A stretch of DNA of 64,000 bases from Prevotella dentasini JCM 15908 (GCF_000614065.1 NZ_BAKG01000011.1:34888-98887); one strand, 5' to 3'. Numbered from the stretch's first letter, positions 9,473-17,565 are shown. The notes: generated from the letters alone by a model not told the origin. Numbers and translations are program-made.

Positions 9473-9934
9473 ATGAAGAAGAAAATATTGAATACGATTT
9501 GGGTAATGGGAGTGCTTGCCCTTGCGGGGTTTTGTCTATCTGCTTGTAATCACGAGTTGGATATTCAGCAGGCGTACCCGTTCACGGTAGAGACGATGCC
9601 GGTGCAGAAGCGTATTGCCAAAGGGCAGACAGCGGAGATACGCTGCACGCTCAAACGGCAGGGACGGTTTGAAGACGCACGCTATACCATCCGTTATTTC
9701 CAACCCGACGGCAAGGGGGAATTGAAAATGGATAACGATACGGTCTTTAAGCCCAATGACCGTTACCCGCTCACGAAAGAGGAGTTCAGGCTATACTACA
9801 CCTCCGCTTCCGCCGACCAGCAGGCGATAGACGTGTATGTGGAGGACAATTTCGGACAGACGGCAAAACTCTCGTTTGAGTTCAACAGCCAGAAGGACGA
9901 GGAAAAGGAGAAGAAGGATGAGGGTAAGAAGTAA
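9473..9934 (+). CDS. traQ: Conjugative transposon lipoprotein TraQ (DUF3872)
   Basis: A 153-residue lipoprotein: basic start MKKK, hydrophobic core, then a lipobox LSAC with Cys at about residue 25. The mature domain (DIQQAYPFTVETMPVQKRI, then EIRCTLKRQGRF and RYFQPDGKG) matches TraQ/DUF3872, an immunoglobulin-like outer-membrane lipoprotein. The C-terminal tail is very rich in Lys and Glu. The following lysozyme gene starts 17 nt inside its 3' end. Confidence 0.9.
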   Translation: MKKKILNTIWVMGVLALAGFCLSACNHELDIQQAYPFTVETMPVQKRIAKGQTAEIRCTLKRQGRFEDARYTIRYFQPDGKGELKMDNDTVFKPNDRYPLTKEEFRLYYTSASADQQAIDVYVEDNFGQTAKLSFEFNSQKDEEKEKKDEGKK

Positions 9935-10427
9935 ACTTTTCGTCTTGTGCCTTTTCTGCATTTCCTGCTTACGGCTTTCTGCTCAGGACGGAAGAAATCT
10001 ACTTCTATCGCTTCCTCCATTCGAGCGTGCCATTGTCTGCATCAAGCACTTCGAGGGCTTGCATACTTGGAAAGACTACCCGTATGTAGGCTATGGACAC
10101 AGGCTTCTGCCCGAAGAACGGTTCACGGCGGCGATGACGGAACGGCAGGCAGACTCCCTGCTTCGGACTGACCTGATGAAGCGGCTGATGATATTCAAGG
10201 ACTATGGGAAGGATGCCTTGCTTCTTGCCGTCCTGTCCTATAATGTCGGAGTGGGCAGATTGCTGGGATATGGGAAGTATGCCAAGAGTAGATTGCTACG
10301 AAAGATAGAATTGGGCGACAGGAATTTCTACCGCGAATTTATATCTTTCTGCCGATACAAAGGCAAAGTCCTGCGCGGTCTTGTTAAACGACGAAAAGTG
10401 GAGTTTGCTCTGTTTTATGTACCCTGA
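9918..10427 (+). CDS. Phage-type lysozyme (GH24-like) of the transfer operon
   Basis: A 169-residue exported muramidase, expected to open the peptidoglycan locally for assembly of the transfer channel. Signal peptide residues 1-23 (FVLCLFCISCLRL, ending LSA before QD). The catalytic region is IKHFEGLHTWKDYPYVGYGHRL, matching the T4-type E..D/T lysozyme core with Glu in HFEGL and the YVGYGH motif. A second conserved block is LLAVLSYNVGVGRLLG. The ATG at 9918 overlaps the end of traQ. It is the last gene of the transfer operon and is followed by a terminator hairpin. Confidence 0.88.
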   Translation: MRVRSKLFVLCLFCISCLRLSAQDGRNLLLSLPPFERAIVCIKHFEGLHTWKDYPYVGYGHRLLPEERFTAAMTERQADSLLRTDLMKRLMIFKDYGKDALLLAVLSYNVGVGRLLGYGKYAKSRLLRKIELGDRNFYREFISFCRYKGKVLRGLVKRRKVEFALFYVP

Positions 10428-10436
10428 TTATCAAAT

Positions 10437-10474
10437 ACGCCTCTTGCGACATTTTTATGCTCCGCAAGGGGCGT
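10437..10474 (+). terminator. Probable terminator of the tra operon
   Basis: Arms ACGCCTCTTGCG (10437-10448) and CGCAAGGGGCGT (10463-10474) pair over 12 bp with one G-U pair around a 14-nt loop, followed by a pyrimidine-rich stretch with T runs. It lies 10 nt after the lysozyme stop, so it would end the transfer operon and insulate the cargo genes. Confidence 0.7.
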
Positions 10475-10513
10475 TCTCTTTCCATTTTATTCGAATTTCT
10501 CGTTATGAATGAG

Positions 10514-10521
10514 TAACTTTG
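10514..10521 (+). promoter_or_regulatory. -7 promoter box of the HEPN cassette
   Basis: TAACTTTG fits the Bacteroidetes -7 consensus TAnnTTTG, 25 nt upstream of the ATG at 10547. No clear -33 TTTG is visible. It implies that the cassette has its own promoter rather than reading through from tra. Confidence 0.55.
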
Positions 10522-10546
10522 CGGAAAATTTAAAAAAATAATTAGC

Positions 10547-11845
10547 ATGGAAACATTAATCCTACCCTCAAGATTTGAGAATATAGAGAAAGTGGATAGT
10601 TTATCAAAAGATTGGGACTTAGTTAAGCTTGCGATAAGACCTGATTGTAGAGATGAAAAAAGTATTGAGAAAGCACAAAAAGCTATAGAAGTAGGCTTAA
10701 ATGATGCTGCTATAAATTATATTTGGAATTTGGCGATTTATGATTTGTATCGTAAAATTATTTCCTATGGGATTGAATATTTCTCAAGTGCGATTAATTG
10801 GGAGGGTAAGAAATTAAACACCATTGAAGACTTAAGAGAAGTAAAAGATTATCAAATTATCTCTGGCACTTTTTCTCTCGGCATCATTCCACATGAGGCC
10901 CATTTCTTTCTTGAACAGTGTCGAGAAATACGGAATAATTTCTCAACAGCTCATTTCCCTATGGGTGAATTAGATAAGATAGAGACTTTTAATTTCATCA
11001 AGAATTGCATAAAGTATGTTCTTACATACGATCTACCAGCTCCAGGATTGCAAATTAAAGAACTCATAGAAAATTTGTCATCAGAAAAACTTGAGAAAGG
11101 TGAGGAGATATGTGCTATTATAGAAAATCAGTCGTCAAAAATTCATGGTCCTATTTTACATAATTTGTTTTCAAATTATATCAAACCTGATTGTAATGCA
11201 ATTCTAAAATACAATGTAAAATTGATAGCTCCTTCATTATGGAATATTGTTTCCGAAGATGTAAAAAGTAGTATAGCTGTTAAGTTTGCATCTCTGCGAG
11301 AAGTTAAAGGGAAAGATGGAGCTAATGAAGCACTAAGTTTTTTAAAACTAGTTAATGGTGTTTCTTATATACCAGAATCTTATAAAGAAGTTATTTTTAA
11401 GAAACACGCTCAGTTTCTCATAGATGCTCATTATGAATGGAACAATTTTTATAATGAACCAAATTTTGCCAAAGAACTTGATGCCTTAGGATATGAAATT
11501 CCAATTGCATCCTTAAACACCTATTTAAAAGCTGTTTTATTATCTTATTTAGGAAATTGTTACGGAGTTTCTAAAGATGCCCAAGAATATAATGAAAAGA
11601 TGCTTTTAAATTTAACCCAAACAGGAATAAGAGGATTGTTTAGATTAATTGACCAAAATGTAGATATCGTAAGAATTTTATCAAGTCCAGGTCCTGTTAA
11701 TAGGATCAAATCCCTTATGGATTTAATAAAAGAAAAAACAATGCTCCCTGAACAACAAAAAATATTTGACTTTATTACTAAGTCTTCAAGTCGTGATATT
11801 CAAAAATACTTTGAAGAGAAATACTGGAAACTTGCAAAATTATAG
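10547..11845 (+). CDS. Unknown cargo protein with a HEPN-type RNx5H motif
   Basis: A 432-residue, probably cytoplasmic and largely helical protein that I do not recognise as a named family. Residues 55-155 look like a HEPN fold: two long helices and the motif REIRNNFSTAH with Arg129, Asn130 and His136 (R-x6-H), the signature of HEPN ribonucleases. The remaining ~280 residues are helical, without visible catalytic motifs, and could sense or dimerise. No signal peptide or membrane segment. Base composition is strongly AT-rich compared with the GC-richer tra genes, a sign of recent acquisition. It is probably co-transcribed with the next gene (10-nt gap). A role in phage or plasmid defence is inference. 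Confidence 0.8.
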   Translation: METLILPSRFENIEKVDSLSKDWDLVKLAIRPDCRDEKSIEKAQKAIEVGLNDAAINYIWNLAIYDLYRKIISYGIEYFSSAINWEGKKLNTIEDLREVKDYQIISGTFSLGIIPHEAHFFLEQCREIRNNFSTAHFPMGELDKIETFNFIKNCIKYVLTYDLPAPGLQIKELIENLSSEKLEKGEEICAIIENQSSKIHGPILHNLFSNYIKPDCNAILKYNVKLIAPSLWNIVSEDVKSSIAVKFASLREVKGKDGANEALSFLKLVNGVSYIPESYKEVIFKKHAQFLIDAHYEWNNFYNEPNFAKELDALGYEIPIASLNTYLKAVLLSYLGNCYGVSKDAQEYNEKMLLNLTQTGIRGLFRLIDQNVDIVRILSSPGPVNRIKSLMDLIKEKTMLPEQQKIFDFITKSSSRDIQKYFEEKYWKLAKL

Positions 11846-11855
11846 GAGTTGAAAT

Positions 11856-12650
11856 ATGATAAAAACTTTTGATGATATAACCTTACGAAATCTATCAGAT
11901 GCCATAGCTGGTATACTGACCCATAGCAAAATAACGGAGTATTTTGCAAACTCAAACATACAAGAACGTGGAGGTTCGAATAAAACAGATAGGGTTTATT
12001 ACGCTTTCAGGTTCGTTCAGCAACAAGATAGGTGTGGGAACAATGTCTTGGCATTTGTTCAGAAACTACTTACTCCCAAGCGATATAAAGACGAGAAAGA
12101 TTTTGAAAATGATAGAAGCACTATAAATGAAATTTTGTCTTATGAAGGGATAGCAATCAACGAAAGAGGAGAGATTCTCTCAGTAAAAAGGGCTAAAACA
12201 ATTTCTGAAGCCCAAGAACGCTCTTCGAGATTAAAGCGAAAAGCTCAAGGCATAACGATTCATTCAGACATACTTCCTTTCTGTGAAGAAGAATGGTTAA
12301 AAGAAGATTATTTCCATGCAATTTTGGAGATAACAAAAAGTGTTGCAGATAAAATGCGACAAAAAAGTGGGTTATTCTTAGATGGTTCGGAGTTGGTTGA
12401 TGCATGTTTTGGCTTAGGAAAAGAAAAGAGACCTATTATGGCTTTTAATACATTGAGAACTCCTTCAGAGGAAAGTGAACATAAAGGGTTTAGCAATTTT
12501 ATGAAAGGTTTTTTTAGTATGTATCGTAATCCTAAAGCTCATACTCCGAGAATGACAGAGGATACACAATTATCAGCTATGATAGAGGTTTTAGTCGTTG
12601 CTTCTATAATTCACAACAAATTAGATATAACATATAAGACAGGATATTAG
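11856..12650 (+). CDS. TIGR02391 (Ymh-like) HEPN family protein
   Basis: A 264-residue cytoplasmic protein. The C-terminal half (about 150-255) matches the TIGR02391/Ymh family: ILEITKSVADKMRQKSG, LDGSELVDACFG, and MYRNPKAHTPR with Arg224, Asn225 and His229 (R-x4-H), the HEPN ribonuclease motif. The N-terminal ~110 residues form a separate domain of unclear type. Members of this family often occur in abortive-infection and mobile defence settings. It follows the other HEPN-motif gene by 10 nt with a GGAG ribosome-binding site and shares its AT-rich composition. A terminator follows 15 nt after the stop. Confidence 0.85.
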   Translation: MIKTFDDITLRNLSDAIAGILTHSKITEYFANSNIQERGGSNKTDRVYYAFRFVQQQDRCGNNVLAFVQKLLTPKRYKDEKDFENDRSTINEILSYEGIAINERGEILSVKRAKTISEAQERSSRLKRKAQGITIHSDILPFCEEEWLKEDYFHAILEITKSVADKMRQKSGLFLDGSELVDACFGLGKEKRPIMAFNTLRTPSEESEHKGFSNFMKGFFSMYRNPKAHTPRMTEDTQLSAMIEVLVVASIIHNKLDITYKTGY

Positions 12651-12664
12651 TTATTTGGCTTTTT

Positions 12665-12714
12665 GTTACTTTTGAGCCGTCTCAACTCACTGTCAAAAGT
12701 AACGAGGTTTTTTC
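12665..12714 (+). terminator. Terminator of the HEPN cassette
   Basis: A perfect 11-bp stem, GTTACTTTTGA (12665-12675) with TCAAAAGTAAC (12693-12703), a 17-nt loop, then GAGG and six T residues. It closes the two-gene cassette. Confidence 0.8.
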
Positions 12715-12728
12715 ATCGGGGTTTCTTT

Positions 12729-12792
12729 GCTCCTTTCTTTGTCCGCCCGAAGCTCACGAAAGAAAGGAGCGGTCGGCAAATCTGCCGACCGC
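12729..12792. repeat. Two adjacent inverted repeats between convergent transcripts
   Basis: GCTCCTTTCTTT (12729-12740) pairs with AAAGAAAGGAGC (12759-12770). It is followed directly by GCGGTCGGCA (12769-12778) pairing with TGCCGACCGC (12783-12792) over a 4-nt loop. The two hairpins share two bases. They lie immediately after the stop of the leftward gene at 12794 and probably terminate the leftward operon. Confidence 0.65.
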
Positions 12793-12793
12793 T

Positions 12794-13024
12794 TTACTCT
12801 GTCCGTTCTTCTTGAACGGTTATCCGTCCCGTCCTTACTTCGGGGTGCGTGGAGAAAGTCCAATTGATTTCCTCATCGGGAAGGGTGCTGTGAACATTTC
12901 CGCCCATCACCAATCCGCAATCCTGAATGACCTTTTGCCGTGCATCCTCTCTGCTCTCGGCAACCACTTCAAACACTCCCTCGAAAATGTACCGCGTCCG
13001 TACTCTGTAAACTCTCTTCTTCAT
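12794..13024 (-). CDS. Small conserved ICE protein of unknown function
   Basis: A 76-residue protein starting MKKRVYRVRTRYIFEGVFEV, from the ATG complementary to 13022-13024; the frame extends 6 codons upstream to a TTG, but the ATG is preferred. It is predicted to be a small alpha/beta protein (VVAESREDARQKVIQDCGLVMGG) without signal peptide or membrane segment. It is the last gene of the leftward operon, 4 nt after the preceding gene. I cannot assign a function. Confidence 0.65.
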   Translation of the reverse strand: MKKRVYRVRTRYIFEGVFEVVAESREDARQKVIQDCGLVMGGNVHSTLPDEEINWTFSTHPEVRTGRITVQEERTE

Positions 13025-13028
13025 ATTC

Positions 13029-13283
13029 TCAAAATTCAGCAATTAGTAATCTGTGTTCCTTCGGCTCTCCATTGGATAACCTGCGGTGGGTAAGCCAAAA
13101 ATGGTGTGTGCCATAGCCGTATGCAAAGAACTTGTCAAGTTCCGTTTCTTCGGCTATCCGATTGACGGCTGCCCTCAATTCCTTCTCGTTGGTGGATAGG
13201 GTAATGGCATTGATTATCCTTATAAGGATATGGGGTATCTCGTCTGCCCAATTGCATACGATGCTTTCTATTTCTGCTTTCAT
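13029..13283 (-). CDS. Small ICE protein of unknown function
   Basis: An 84-residue protein, MKAEIESIVCNWADEIPH at the start and YGYGTHHFWLTHRRL near the end. It is predicted helical in the first half, with no recognisable catalytic motif. It lies 27 nt after the PcfJ-like gene in the same leftward operon. Function unknown; the conserved context suggests an accessory role in the conjugative element. Confidence 0.6.
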   Translation of the reverse strand: MKAEIESIVCNWADEIPHILIRIINAITLSTNEKELRAAVNRIAEETELDKFFAYGYGTHHFWLTHRRLSNGEPKEHRLLIAEF

Positions 13284-13310
13284 ATTCTGTGATGTTTTGG
13301 TAATTGTTTC

Positions 13311-14585
13311 TTATGCTGTCGCTCTCATTCTCTGCCTTATCAGTTTGCGGTTGGCATTGACAAGATTGATAATTTGGTCGTGATACTCTGTGTTTTGATT
13401 GCACACTCCTCGACTTTGCACCACTTTGAGCGTGTCCAAATTAACCTCAATCGTTTCTATCCGTTTGCCCTCAATGGTAGCCGAAAGGATAAGTGAGTTC
13501 TCTTTGAGATAGTAGGCATTGTCGAATACACAATGGTGCATTGCCACTCCTTCCTCCAAATGTTCCTGCACACTCTCCAAAACGTGGACTTGTATTGTGC
13601 CGTCCGTAAAACGGATACCAAAGAATTTGGATTTGAGTTCGTGGAAACGCTTTTCGTCCTCCATTGCTTTTTTGCGCCTCTTCTCCTTTTCTTCCTTTTC
13701 CCGTTGTTTGCGGAATTCGTTTTGTCTTAGGTCGTGTTCCCTATGTAGGTCGGTGGGGCAAACATACTTCGGGCTGTGTATGTCTTTATTCAATCTGCGG
13801 AGCATATCCACATAGTCGCACCATATCGAAATGTCCTCTATGTCATAGCCGTTGCGAGTGGCTACTTTATAGGATTGCCAACAAGCGTCAAATGCCCTCG
13901 AATTGTCAAGAAAGTATTTCAGATGCTCGGTTCTGCCTGCTTTCATCAATGTTTCCGCACGGCTGTCGGACAATAGGGCTGGAATAAGAATGGTTGGTAC
14001 AATGCCGTGAAAATCATTCTTAAATCCATTCCTGCGGAGTGTGTCCGTAGCCTTGAATTTGGGATATATCTGGGAGTACGATATATGGCGGTAGGCTTCG
14101 TTATCGTTTCTCACTGCCATAGGCGAGCAATAGGAAAAGGTGTCGATGTATTTGCCCAATACTCTCTGAACGGCAACAATCGTTTTTCTTCCTTGTGCGT
14201 TCCACCAATATTGACCAATTTCAACAACGCAGGACGTTGCTTTGCATCCTTTCTCCATTTCTGCGGAGAGGAGGAACATTCTTAGTACTTGGTATTCTCC
14301 ACAAGTGGTAAGTATCGTAAAGTATTGTTTCTGCCTTATCTTGCGTTCAAAGGTTTCCCTGACCTGCAACCTTGCCCTGCAATGAGGGCAGGTGCAAGTG
14401 TCCTTCGGCTTTTCCATTGTCCAACTATGCCCACAATCCATACACGTTGTGCGCCCTTTGGGCAAGCGGTAGGCGAAATGGTCTATACACTCTCTAAATG
14501 CCCACTTACATTGTGTCTTGGTTATTTGGCGTAGGTTCTTGCTCTCTGCAAGTACTGCTTTCTCAAACTTGTTTCTCGGTTTCAT
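13311..14585 (-). CDS. PcfJ-like protein
   Basis: A 424-residue protein of the PcfJ-like family found in Bacteroidetes and Firmicutes conjugative elements. It has an N-terminal zinc-ribbon-like set (CMDCGH near residue 48 and CTCPHCRARL near 68), a highly charged middle region (RKQREKEEKEKRRKKAMEDEK split over residues 290-315) and the family C-terminal block EGVAMHHCVFDNAYYL. The molecular function is not established. It is co-transcribed with ardA (16-nt gap) and, further upstream, with the PcfK-like gene, the usual partner. Confidence 0.82.
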   Translation of the reverse strand: MKPRNKFEKAVLAESKNLRQITKTQCKWAFRECIDHFAYRLPKGRTTCMDCGHSWTMEKPKDTCTCPHCRARLQVRETFERKIRQKQYFTILTTCGEYQVLRMFLLSAEMEKGCKATSCVVEIGQYWWNAQGRKTIVAVQRVLGKYIDTFSYCSPMAVRNDNEAYRHISYSQIYPKFKATDTLRRNGFKNDFHGIVPTILIPALLSDSRAETLMKAGRTEHLKYFLDNSRAFDACWQSYKVATRNGYDIEDISIWCDYVDMLRRLNKDIHSPKYVCPTDLHREHDLRQNEFRKQREKEEKEKRRKKAMEDEKRFHELKSKFFGIRFTDGTIQVHVLESVQEHLEEGVAMHHCVFDNAYYLKENSLILSATIEGKRIETIEVNLDTLKVVQSRGVCNQNTEYHDQIINLVNANRKLIRQRMRATA

Positions 14586-14601
14586 AATCTGTCCTCCTTA
14601 A

Positions 14602-15132
14602 TCAGTTGTTACGAAATACAAAGCCGTCCTTATACCAAAAGTCCGTGTCGAAAAGGTCATCGGCATATTTGGAGAAGTCGAAGTAACTCAATGCAAAATC
14701 GGATAATTCATTCTCCATTTTCGCAAGTTCCTCCGCAAAATCTTCCTTGCTTGCATAATTTCCGATGTAGTCGGATTGGAAAGATTTCACAAGGCTGTAA
14801 GCGTCTTGTGTGAGTTGGGCGTTGTTGCCGTCTGCCCACACCCAAAAGGCTTCTTTCTCCGTGTCGTTCAGTCTGTCCAACTCGTCCCGAAGTTCAAAGA
14901 AGGTTTCCTCCAAATGGCTCTCGGCTATCAGACCATCGGGGATTTCCTCCCACGCTTGGAACATATATTCAGGTTCTTCCTCGTCCTCGTGTATCTCGGC
15001 ACAACGCTCCATAAAGCCGTCCAAATCGTAGAAGTCCGAAAGTTCCACCCATTCGCCCTGCAATGAGCTGTTGTTGTACTTGGCATAAGTGCCTACATAG
15101 ATACGTGCTTCGTTCAAATCCTTTGTGTCCAT
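14602..15132 (-). CDS. ardA: Antirestriction protein ArdA
   Basis: A 176-residue, very acidic protein matching ArdA: EARIYVGTYAKYNNSSLQGE at the N-terminus, the EIHEDEEEPEYMFQAWE region and the antirestriction segment YAKF-like YIGNYASKEDFAEEL. ArdA is a DNA mimic that inhibits type I restriction enzymes and so protects the element when it enters a new host as unmodified DNA. It sits between the PcfJ- and PcfK-like genes in the leftward operon. Length is close to the usual ArdA size of about 165-180 residues. Confidence 0.93.
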   Translation of the reverse strand: MDTKDLNEARIYVGTYAKYNNSSLQGEWVELSDFYDLDGFMERCAEIHEDEEEPEYMFQAWEEIPDGLIAESHLEETFFELRDELDRLNDTEKEAFWVWADGNNAQLTQDAYSLVKSFQSDYIGNYASKEDFAEELAKMENELSDFALSYFDFSKYADDLFDTDFWYKDGFVFRNN

Positions 15133-15154
15133 TTTTCTTTCGTTGTTTAGAGGG

Positions 15155-15571
15155 TTAAAACTCGAATAATGAAGGTTGGGTTATCTGCTGTTCCACCTGC
15201 TTCTCCGCTTTTGGTTTCTTGGCGGTAAGTTTGCGGTATTCCTCCGCTTGGTATCGCTCGATAGCCTTTTTCCGTGCGTCTGCTTTTTCCTCCTCTGTAA
15301 GTTCGATAGTATGGTTTACCACGACTTGGCAGTTGATGGACTTGCCCACCTCGATGTTATCCTCATCGTAATAGTGAACGGCAAGGGAATATACCTCCTC
15401 ATCGGACAGACCTGCACACTCCATTCTTTGAACTTCCGTCAAGATGTAGGTAATGCACTCGTCTATATTCTTGCTCTCCTTGCGGAAACTTTCTGCAAAG
15501 AGTTCATCGTATGATGCTCTCGTTTCCAAATAGTTTTGGATAACATCCTTGAAATGTTCTGTACCTTTCAT
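15155..15571 (-). CDS. PcfK-like protein
   Basis: A 138-residue protein of the PcfK-like family: MKGTEHFKDVIQNYLE at the start, EVYSLAVHYYDEDNIEVG in the middle, a helical Lys/Glu-rich segment and a C-terminal PSLFEF. The ATG complementary to 15569-15571 is chosen because the family begins there; the open frame extends upstream into the next gene. PcfK- and PcfJ-like genes usually occur together in conjugative elements, as here with ardA between them. The C-terminal QPSLFEF is reminiscent of a sliding-clamp-binding peptide, which is a speculative reading. Confidence 0.82.
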   Translation of the reverse strand: MKGTEHFKDVIQNYLETRASYDELFAESFRKESKNIDECITYILTEVQRMECAGLSDEEVYSLAVHYYDEDNIEVGKSINCQVVVNHTIELTEEEKADARKKAIERYQAEEYRKLTAKKPKAEKQVEQQITQPSLFEF

Positions 15572-15588
15572 TGTCTTTGTTGTTTTTA

Positions 15589-16179
15589 TCAGTTGAATAA
15601 TGTTCCGTTGGATAGAAATTCGTAGTTGTTTGCTTCGCAACTCTCGGCAAAGGCTTCTTCGCTGAGTTGATATTCCATATCGTCCCTGCAAGCCTTGAAA
15701 AAGCCATTCAAACATCTGTCCATAAGTTCGTATAATGTGGTTTGGTCGGGAGATTTCAAAAAATCATATATAGGCTGTAATATCTCATAGTCCATATAGT
15801 AGCCCGTCAGCACACAATCGTCCGTAACAAATACACGACTCTTGCGTTTTGTCTTGTAATTGTGTCCCCAAATGGTCTTAGGTAGATACAAGTCGTTCCA
15901 ATAGTTATTGACAAGGTATTTCAGAAGTCTTGTTCCTTTCAGATTGTCTTCCTCCTCGCTGTAATGAGAAGTGAAGCGATACCAATAGGTGCAACTATCG
16001 TATGACCATCTATCCACCTTGATATTGAATGTCTGTTCAAAGGCTTGCAATGTCTTTCGGTTTTCTTCGTCCCAACCATAGTTGAAATGTTCCGCCCAAT
16101 GGCTGTGTGCTTTCGCTTGTGCCTCTCTTGTCAGTTCGTGGAGGTTATATACCTCGTATGTTCTTGTTTCCGTTCTCAT
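15589..16179 (-). CDS. Conserved ICE/phage protein of unknown function
   Basis: A 196-residue protein starting MRTETRTYEVYNLHELTREAQ, with ARAKAHSHW-like and YGWDEENRKTLQAFEQTF segments. Proteins with this beginning are recurrent in Bacteroidetes mobile elements and prophages. It is rich in aromatic residues (WSYDSCTYWYRF) and has no signal or membrane segment. I do not know a function. It lies 17 nt upstream of the PcfK-like gene in the same leftward operon. Confidence 0.75.
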   Translation of the reverse strand: MRTETRTYEVYNLHELTREAQAKAHSHWAEHFNYGWDEENRKTLQAFEQTFNIKVDRWSYDSCTYWYRFTSHYSEEEDNLKGTRLLKYLVNNYWNDLYLPKTIWGHNYKTKRKSRVFVTDDCVLTGYYMDYEILQPIYDFLKSPDQTTLYELMDRCLNGFFKACRDDMEYQLSEEAFAESCEANNYEFLSNGTLFN

Positions 16180-16191
16180 ATTCGTTTGATG

Positions 16192-16473
16192 CTATCGGGT
16201 TGTATTATTGATGATGTCTTCTCCATTGTCCGCAAAGACCTCGATAGTAGGTTTCCCTCCGTTTTCCTCTACGGATAGGTGTTCGGAGGTTTCATATAAT
16301 GTTTCTCCGTCCGTAATGATGACTTTCTCGTTGTCCTCAAAGCAGAGTACGTCCTCACCTTGCCACGACTTGACAAGGGCAACGGCTTCCTCGTAATTCT
16401 CGGCTGTTACTTCAAATCGGGTGCGTTCCCAGCAAGTAACCTTTCGGTCTTGGTAAAAACTGAATGTTTCCAT
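16192..16473 (-). CDS. Small acidic ICE protein of unknown function
   Basis: A 93-residue acidic protein, METFSFYQDRKVTCWERTRF at the start, a predicted beta-alpha-beta fold (FEVTAENYEEAVALVKSW) and an Asn/Thr-rich end. Similar small proteins accompany ardA and PcfJ/K genes. It lies 12 nt upstream of the next gene of the leftward operon. No catalytic motif is visible. Confidence 0.65.
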   Translation of the reverse strand: METFSFYQDRKVTCWERTRFEVTAENYEEAVALVKSWQGEDVLCFEDNEKVIITDGETLYETSEHLSVEENGGKPTIEVFADNGEDIINNTTR

Positions 16474-16484
16474 AATTCCTATAT

Positions 16485-16703
16485 TTAGATGGTTGCTAAA
16501 ATGATTTCTTGGATATGAATAGGTTCAACTTCTGAAAAGAGATAGAATATAAATTCCTTTCTGTCTTTCCGATTGAGTTCCTTGTATAGTTCCCCAAAGG
16601 CGGATATGTTTCCGTTGAGGTAAACCAATACCATATACTCGAAGATGTTGTCCACCTCGTAGTATCTGCATTGCTGTGCGATTGTTTTGCTTCTTCTTTT
16701 CAT
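16485..16703 (-). CDS. Small ICE protein of unknown function
   Basis: A 72-residue protein with a basic start (MKRRSKTIAQQCRYYEVD) followed by helical segments (FEYMVLVYLNGNISAFGELY). No known domain is recognised. It fits tightly in the leftward operon, 11 nt before the next gene and 12 nt after the previous one, which is the main support for it being real. Confidence 0.6.
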   Translation of the reverse strand: MKRRSKTIAQQCRYYEVDNIFEYMVLVYLNGNISAFGELYKELNRKDRKEFIFYLFSEVEPIHIQEIILATI

Positions 16704-16715
16704 ATATCTGTCTGT

Positions 16716-16925
16716 TTAAGAAATGAGTAACCAAAGTATTGTCCCAATGGTGAGGGCATAAGCCAAGATGTATGCTGCGATTGCCAAAACGATGGTAAGG
16801 AGTAGCCGAATAAGGAATTTCCCTGCACATATCCCTGCCAGCCAAAGCCAGACGCTTCCGCCCCAAAGGAGAGACCCTGCGAGTGCAAGTGCCACCCAAA
16901 TTGATATTTTGTATCTCAGTTTCAT
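16716..16925 (-). CDS. Small membrane protein of unknown function
   Basis: A 69-residue protein that is mostly hydrophobic: two predicted membrane helices (about residues 8-27 and 38-66, LLLTIVLAIAAYILAYAL). It is the first well-supported gene of the leftward ICE operon. Function unknown; small membrane proteins are common at this place in such elements. Confidence 0.6.
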   Translation of the reverse strand: MKLRYKISIWVALALAGSLLWGGSVWLWLAGICAGKFLIRLLLTIVLAIAAYILAYALTIGTILWLLIS

Positions 16926-17095
16926 CTTGTCTGATTTTTTTGATTTTATGCGGATTCCAGAGGTGAGGGAGTTGAGTTTCCATTTTTCATTTTCTCTGTC
17001 CTCGTGTTTCCGACATTTTTTTTATGCGTTTTTCCGTCGGGTCGGTCGTTTTCGTTTCAGTGGCGTAAAAAGGTAGGGCTTAGGACAAACAAGGT

Positions 17096-17368
17096 TTATG
17101 GCGAGAATACTACCTGCAATGAAATGGAAGTGTGGAGATTGTCGCCATAACGGCTTGCCGCTTCGACCTTTTTTGTCCGTGAAAGCCCGGAACTACCTTT
17201 GCCGCTGACAACGAACAACCGATCCCGATGCGAATACATAGAATGGAACGTGGAGAGGAACACCGCAGAGGACAGAGCGAAAAAATGAATGGCAGCCTTC
17301 ACAAGAAAGACTGCCATAATCGTGAGGAATAAGACGAAAAGAATGAAAGCCGTTGTCTGAACAGACAA
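17096..17368 (-). CDS. Doubtful small membrane protein
   Basis: A 90-codon frame starting with TTG. The N-terminus (FILFVLFLTIMAVFLVKAA) would be a membrane helix; the remainder (GKGSSGLSRTKKVEAASRY) has no recognisable pattern. No good ribosome-binding site is evident. It lies 170 nt upstream of the next leftward gene. A terminator-like hairpin at 17386-17409 sits just upstream of its start. It may be only a chance frame. Confidence 0.25.
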   Translation of the reverse strand: MSVQTTAFILFVLFLTIMAVFLVKAAIHFFALSSAVFLSTFHSMYSHRDRLFVVSGKGSSGLSRTKKVEAASRYGDNLHTSISLQVVFSP

Positions 17369-17371
17369 CTA

Positions 17372-17409
17372 TTAGAAAAGAAAAACGGAGAAAGTTTCGT
17401 CTTTCTCCG
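17372..17409 (-). terminator. Leftward terminator hairpin
   Basis: CGGAGAAAG (17386-17394) and CTTTCTCCG (17401-17409) form a perfect 9-bp stem with a 6-nt loop. On the minus strand it is followed by TTTTTCTTTTC, so it would stop transcription arriving from the right. No gene is seen to its right on the minus strand; it may therefore end an unannotated transcript from the repeat region or mark the edge of the element. Confidence 0.6.
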
Positions 17410-17565
17410 TAGATAATATTACCTTTGCAATAGGTTATTCGAGTTATGCAAAGCGTTGTGTGTCATTGCAGAAGATAGGTCGCTAAATCATTACCTGCTG
17501 AAAATCATAACTCAAAAGGCTGTTCATAGCCAATTACTTAGACCTAAATGATAGATTTTTCATAG

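Noticed and set aside
16768..17076. 102-codon rightward frame opposite the small ICE genes
   Set aside because: Opposite strand to a compact operon, low-complexity Phe/Arg-rich end, and no ribosome-binding site.
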